In this document: one piece after another, positions 24,552 through 28,113 of the stretch
Layout: every line of letters starts with the position of its first letter
How positions within the stretch are numbered: the first letter of the stretch is position 1
Source of the DNA: Syntrophomonas_A sp050258735
GTDB lineage: Bacteria > Bacillota > Syntrophomonadia > Syntrophomonadales > Syntrophomonadaceae
NCBI GenBank assembly: GCA_050258735.1
Contig: JBLMZJ010000002.1
Location: forward strand, 1-28,113
Direction: 5' to 3'
Length of the DNA: 28,113 nt
Position numbers and translations under genes: made by a program
Notes under the pieces: model-generated
Seen by the model: only the letters and a program-made list of their open reading frames with translations
What the model was told of the DNA's origin: nothing
Database searches by the model: none

Positions 24552-25677
24552 GATGGGCAAGAGGACTTTGGCGGTCCTGCTGGCAGTGTTGGTTATCGCC
24601 GCAGGGGCCGGATACTGGTGGTGGGGCAGCCGGGACCATCAGGGAGATAATATAGAAGTGCCGGAAACGAACGGCAGCAGGATCATCACCGATACTGCCG
24701 GACGGCAGGTGAAGATCCCCCGCAAGGTAGAGCGAATAGCCTGCCTCTATGCTTTTACCGGTCACGTAGCTGTGATGCTGGGCGAGGGAGATAAGATCGT
24801 AGCGGTTCCGGGCGGGTTGAAGCGAGATGTGCTGCTCAATGAGATATGTCCAACTATCAGAACGGCATCGGTACCAGTTTTGAGCGGATCGATCAATATT
24901 GAAGAATTGCTGCGGGTAAAACCCGATCTGGTATTCATAAATAAGGAAACCGCAATTAATACGGATGAGGTCGCCAAACTGGACCGCTTTGGCCTGCCAT
25001 ACCTGGTGACCGATTTTCAAAGCATGGCCGAACAAAGGTCGGCGGTGAGGATCGTTGGTCAGGCGCTGGGGGCAAAAGCCGAGGAAAGGGCGAAAAGATA
25101 TGATACCTACTACCTGGAATGCATAAACCGGGTATCCGGCGGTGTAAAAAACATCCCGGCTGGGGAACGGGTGCGAGTTTATCATTCGGTCAATGAAGCC
25201 ACGCGCACCGATCCCCCGATAAGCCTGCCAGCGGATTGGATGAAAACCGCCGGGATAATCAATGTTTCGGCAGACCAGCCGTTGCGGCTGGTGGAAGGAA
25301 AAAACTATGCCAGTCTGGAGCAGATCCTCTTATGGGATCCAGAGGTAATACTGGTCAATGAACCGGGGGTGGCCGATTATATACTGACCAACTCTCAGTG
25401 GTCGGCTCTCAAGGCGGTAAAGAACGATAAGGTCTATCAAATGCCGGTGGGCATATCCCGCTGGGGACATCCCGGGGGCATGGAAACACCGCTGGCTTTA
25501 TTGTGGACGGCCAGGCTGCTGTATCCTGATCAGTTTGGCGACATCGACATGAAAACAGAAGCCCGTAATTTTTATAGAGAATTCTTTGGCTATCAGGTGG
25601 ACGAGGTCACTCTGGACCGGATACTTGCCGGTCAGGGAATGAGATTGACCCGGGAACAGGGAGGAGAGACACGTTGA
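24544..25677 (+). CDS. ABC transporter substrate-binding protein (BtuF/FecB type), N-terminally anchored
   Basis: This is a 377-residue extracytoplasmic binding protein of the Periplasmic_binding_2 fold. ITDTAGRQVKIPRKVERIAC opens the domain, INIEELLRVKPDLVF is the conserved first-lobe segment, and LEQILLWDPEVILVNEPG and WSALKAVKNDKVYQMP are second-lobe segments. The N-terminal hydrophobic segment (RTLAVLLAVLVIAAGAGYWWWGS) has no lipobox cysteine, so a membrane anchor rather than a lipoprotein is expected. The start is ATG 24544, overlapping the ATPase gene, with GGAGGACC upstream. Its ligand is unknown: corrinoid, iron chelate or another metal complex are all possible. Confidence 0.88.
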   Translation: MDRMGKRTLAVLLAVLVIAAGAGYWWWGSRDHQGDNIEVPETNGSRIITDTAGRQVKIPRKVERIACLYAFTGHVAVMLGEGDKIVAVPGGLKRDVLLNEICPTIRTASVPVLSGSINIEELLRVKPDLVFINKETAINTDEVAKLDRFGLPYLVTDFQSMAEQRSAVRIVGQALGAKAEERAKRYDTYYLECINRVSGGVKNIPAGERVRVYHSVNEATRTDPPISLPADWMKTAGIINVSADQPLRLVEGKNYASLEQILLWDPEVILVNEPGVADYILTNSQWSALKAVKNDKVYQMPVGISRWGHPGGMETPLALLWTARLLYPDQFGDIDMKTEARNFYREFFGYQVDEVTLDRILAGQGMRLTREQGGETR

Positions 25678-26420
25678 TGATATTAGTGGCCATTGATGAT
25701 ACAGATAATCTGGAGAGCAGGGGGACCGGCAAACTGGCAGCGATGCTGGCTCAGAACATCGAAGAAAAGGGCTGGGGAAAAACAGGGCCCATTACGCGGC
25801 ATCAATTGCTGGTCCATCCCGACATCCCCTATACTTCCCATAACAGTACGATGTGTTTCACGGCGGATCTTTATGATTGTTCACTTGATTATCTGGCCAG
25901 TTGGTCGGCGACCTTTTTGGAAAGGGAGAGTGCACCCGGTTCAGACCCGGGCCTTTGTATAGCGACTATCGACAAAGTCGAGAGGAATCAGGAATTGATC
26001 GATTTTGCCTACCGGGCCAAGGAGGAAGTCATACCAAAGGCGGACGCCTATGAACTGGCCAGACGGTGTAATATACATTTGTCGGAACACGGGGGCAGCG
26101 GTATAGGAATCATAGGAGCATTGGCCGGAGTAGGTCTGCGTTATTCCGGTAATGACGGGCGTTTTCGTGGACAATTGGCCATCATGCCTCCGGGCAGTAT
26201 AGCTACTGTGGGAGAAATAAAGGCCGGCAGCCTGGTGGAAAAGGTATGTTCGACTGAGGGTGAACTGATCTCTGATGATGAACCGATCCTGTTAGGGGAG
26301 ACACAAAAGGCCGTATTGATCGACGGACAAGCGGTAATGCTGGTGTTCCCGACAGAAGCCACCGAGCCTGACCGGGCCCGGTGGCAAACCTGTACGAAGA
26401 CCTATTTAAAAAGGTTTTAG
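25677..26420 (+). CDS. DDTD-motif protein resembling the N-terminal part of archaeal TiaS
   Basis: This is a 247-residue cytoplasmic protein. It begins MILVAIDDTDNLESRGTGKLA and continues ITRHQLLVHPDIPYTSHNSTMC and HLSEHGGSGIGIIGALAGVGLRYSGNDGRF. The DDTD and adjoining Gly-rich parts recall the ATP-binding N-terminal region of TiaS, the archaeal tRNA-Ile2 agmatidine synthetase. The tRNA-binding and Zn-ribbon parts of TiaS are absent. ATG 25677 shares its A with the TGA of the transporter gene, with GGGAGGAGAG well placed, so it is translationally coupled to the transporter. Bacteria use TilS for that tRNA, so a different, probably ligand-related role is inferred. The homology needs a profile search. 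Confidence 0.68.
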   Translation: MILVAIDDTDNLESRGTGKLAAMLAQNIEEKGWGKTGPITRHQLLVHPDIPYTSHNSTMCFTADLYDCSLDYLASWSATFLERESAPGSDPGLCIATIDKVERNQELIDFAYRAKEEVIPKADAYELARRCNIHLSEHGGSGIGIIGALAGVGLRYSGNDGRFRGQLAIMPPGSIATVGEIKAGSLVEKVCSTEGELISDDEPILLGETQKAVLIDGQAVMLVFPTEATEPDRARWQTCTKTYLKRF

Positions 26421-26435
26421 TTGTTAGGTATCCTC

Positions 26436-26828
26436 CTATTCGTGTACGATACCCCCGCCGGAGATGCTGCCGCTGCTGCCGGTAGTGAAGGTGATGATCA
26501 CCGTGCTGCCCAGCTGTTCTCCGGCCTTGGAAGTAAGCCCGGGTTTAACTACCACTTTGTATTTGGTATTGGGCAGCAAACGATGCAACAGCTTTATAAA
26601 GATCTTGCGCCTTTGACTTAAAGCAGTAGACCTGGTCACTCGGTAGTCAACCCCCTTGGTCAGGCGGTCCGCACCGAGAAACATCTGCACTTGCCGCTGG
26701 TTGTTCACCCAAACCGAGTCATCAACGACATTCTTGTCAAATAACAGAGTTATGGTCTTCAGAGATCTGGAGACATTGGTGGCGCCATTGGCAGGGACAG
26801 AGCTGATAAAATTGAGGGGTTTCGGCAT
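26436..26828 (-). CDS. Small stand-alone Ig-like (SbsA/Big_5 type) protein without signal peptide
   Basis: This is a 130-residue protein. It opens with LNFISSVPANGATNVSRSLKTITLLFDKNVV and ends VIITFTTGSSGSISGGG, the same Ig-like layout as residues 40-155 of the protein at 21909. There is no hydrophobic N-terminus and no membrane helix, so it would stay in the cytoplasm unless exported another way. The start is ATG at 26828 (minus), with GGGAGG upstream. Its stop is 15 bases from the end of the convergent DDTD gene. Function unknown. Confidence 0.66.
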   Translation of the reverse strand: MPKPLNFISSVPANGATNVSRSLKTITLLFDKNVVDDSVWVNNQRQVQMFLGADRLTKGVDYRVTRSTALSQRRKIFIKLLHRLLPNTKYKVVVKPGLTSKAGEQLGSTVIITFTTGSSGSISGGGIVHE

Positions 26829-26958
26829 GATATATTCCTCCCGTTTATTTTGATGGGCGTTTGGAATATACTATGTCGCCGTAAACAGAACGGTTACCCG
26901 GGATATATGTAATTGTTCATTTTTAGAAATTTTATTTTTAAATACGATTCAAGTGGCA

Positions 26959-27016
26959 AAAAGAAACTGCTCATCCATGCCTGAGTAAGGTTTTGGAAGG
27001 AGCAGTTTTGTTTTTA
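26959..27016 (-). terminator. Bidirectional-looking terminator after the potassium channel gene
   Basis: AAACTGCTC (26964-26972) and GAGCAGTTT (27000-27008) pair over 9 bp. Read on the minus strand the hairpin is followed by CTTTTTGCC, so it terminates the channel gene. A T-run also follows on the plus strand. The loop of 27 bases is long. Confidence 0.6.
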
Positions 27017-27022
27017 GTGAAT

Positions 27023-28012
27023 CTACCGGGTTATGGTTTCTATCTTCTCCAGATCCCCGCGGGCGCCGACCAGGATCAGGGTATCGCCGGCCAGGATATG
27101 ATCATTGCCATGGATATTGATCATAACATCCCCCTTGCGGATGATAGCTATGATCCGGGCCTTTTTTTCGGCTGTAAAGGCATTTTTGATCATGACATTA
27201 ACCAGTGGAGAAGTGGGGGTGACCAGCATTTCCTCTAACTGCAGCTGCTGGTTGTTGGAGGTGAACAAGGTATCTACCATCTCCACGGTGACCGGCTTGA
27301 TTATGGCCATCGCCAGTTGGAAACCGCCGATCTGGGTAGGAGATATGACCTTGTCAGCACCGGCCTGTATCAGTTTCTTGACGGTATCGGGCTTTTCCGC
27401 CCGGGAAACTATCTTGAGGTCCGGCTTGATATCACGGGAACTGAGGGTTATAAAGAGGTTGAAAGCATCCTCGGGCAAAGCGCACACGATACCCACAGCC
27501 CGTTCCAGACCGAGACGAAGCAGGATGTCATCCTGGGTGGCATCGCCTTCTATCACCAGATGTCCTTCTTCCTCCATAGCCCTTACCTTCTCAGGATCGC
27601 TGTCTACCAATACGTACTTGACCTTCTCGGTTCTCAGTATCTGTGCAACGCTGGCGCCCACCCGACCGGCTCCGCAGACTATTATGTGCCCGTTCAGCTT
27701 ATCGATCTCTTTCATCATCTTGTCTCGTTCCATAACCCTTCGTACCTGTCCTTCCACCAGTATTGTCATTATGGTCATGAGTGAATAAGTAACTATGCCG
27801 ACTCCTACCAGCAGCATCACCAGCAGAAAGAAGCGACCGCCTACGGTCTGCGGTACTATATCGCCATAACCGGTGGTGGTGATGCTGACCAGGGTACACC
27901 ACAGAGCATCGAATAGGGTCCAGTTTTCAAAATAGGCGAGACCCAGAGTGCTGATTATTACCACCAGTACCAGCGACATTACTGCTGTTACGAATTTAAG
28001 GCGTGCTTCCAA
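27023..28012 (-). CDS. RCK-gated two-helix potassium channel (MthK-like)
   Basis: This is a 329-residue channel. Helix 1 is VTAVMSLVLVVIISTLGLAY. The pore loop holds SITTTGYGDIVP, the potassium selectivity filter. Helix 2 is FFLLVMLLVGVGIVTYSLM. A cytosolic RCK-N domain follows (HIIVCGAGRVGASVAQIL, GxGxxG, with the acidic VDSDPEK), then an RCK-C domain (about residues 250-329, ending DTLILVGARGDLEKIE). It starts with TTG at 28012, with TAGGAGAT upstream. The upstream region is very AT-rich, without a clear promoter. Together with KtrAB it makes potassium homeostasis a theme of the right half. Confidence 0.9.
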   Translation of the reverse strand: MEARLKFVTAVMSLVLVVIISTLGLAYFENWTLFDALWCTLVSITTTGYGDIVPQTVGGRFFLLVMLLVGVGIVTYSLMTIMTILVEGQVRRVMERDKMMKEIDKLNGHIIVCGAGRVGASVAQILRTEKVKYVLVDSDPEKVRAMEEEGHLVIEGDATQDDILLRLGLERAVGIVCALPEDAFNLFITLSSRDIKPDLKIVSRAEKPDTVKKLIQAGADKVISPTQIGGFQLAMAIIKPVTVEMVDTLFTSNNQQLQLEEMLVTPTSPLVNVMIKNAFTAEKKARIIAIIRKGDVMINIHGNDHILAGDTLILVGARGDLEKIETITR

Positions 28013-28113
28013 GGCAAATCTCCTAATTCATATATGTTTATACACTATTAAATTATATATCAAATCTGCAAGCCAGTCGGCAACTTTCCTTAAATAAAAA
28101 TACGCCGTTTCCC

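Overview
This window looks like chromosome of a monoderm Clostridia-type Bacillota, most like the Syntrophomonas/Desulfotomaculum side of the phylum. The assignment is an inference. It rests on the Bacillus-like order rpsP-khpA-rimM-trmD-(SPOUT methyltransferase)-rplS-rbgA...rnhB-ylqG-ylqH-yraN, strong AGGAGG-type ribosome binding sites, heavy use of TTG/GTG starts (at least ten genes), Gram-positive-style surface proteins and Ktr-type potassium uptake.

Layout. 1-4068: a ribosome/tRNA maturation cluster, with rpsP cut by the window edge, then khpA, rimM, trmD, a SPOUT-type RNA methyltransferase, rplS behind its own promoter and a probable L19 leader, and rbgA. 4248-11633: a signalling block that separates rbgA from rnhB. 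It holds two paralogous hybrid histidine kinases (566 and 1397 aa, the larger with four tandem GAF-like repeats) flanking a CapA-like metallophosphatase. 11841-17504: an old-yellow-enzyme/FAD fusion reductase that overlaps rnhB, then a FliK-like protein, an FlhB C-terminal-like protein and a YraN/UPF0102 protein. 17550-19009: a FolD homologue with altered catalytic residues and a convergent hotdog acyl-CoA thioesterase. 19249-21254: KtrA/KtrB-type potassium uptake behind a good sigma-A promoter. 21255-21908: a 650-base non-coding stretch with a structured RNA candidate ending in an intrinsic terminator. 21909-26420: a tight operon of a membrane-anchored Ig-like surface protein, a BtuC/FecD-type permease, an ATPase, a membrane-anchored substrate-binding protein and a DDTD-motif protein resembling the N-terminal part of archaeal TiaS. 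A second, signal-less Ig-like protein converges on it. 27023-28012: an RCK-gated potassium channel on the minus strand.

The most unusual items are five. First, a structured intergenic repeat occurs twice (552-673 and 18401-18509) with a conserved core and arms that change but stay self-complementary. Second, the FolD homologue lacks the catalytic lysine. Third, the transporter operon combines Ig-like proteins with the DDTD protein. Fourth, there is an unassigned three-way-junction RNA at about 21367-21531. Fifth, the giant GAF-repeat kinase has a half-sized paralogue two genes upstream. No tRNA, rRNA, CRISPR array, transposase or phage gene was seen.
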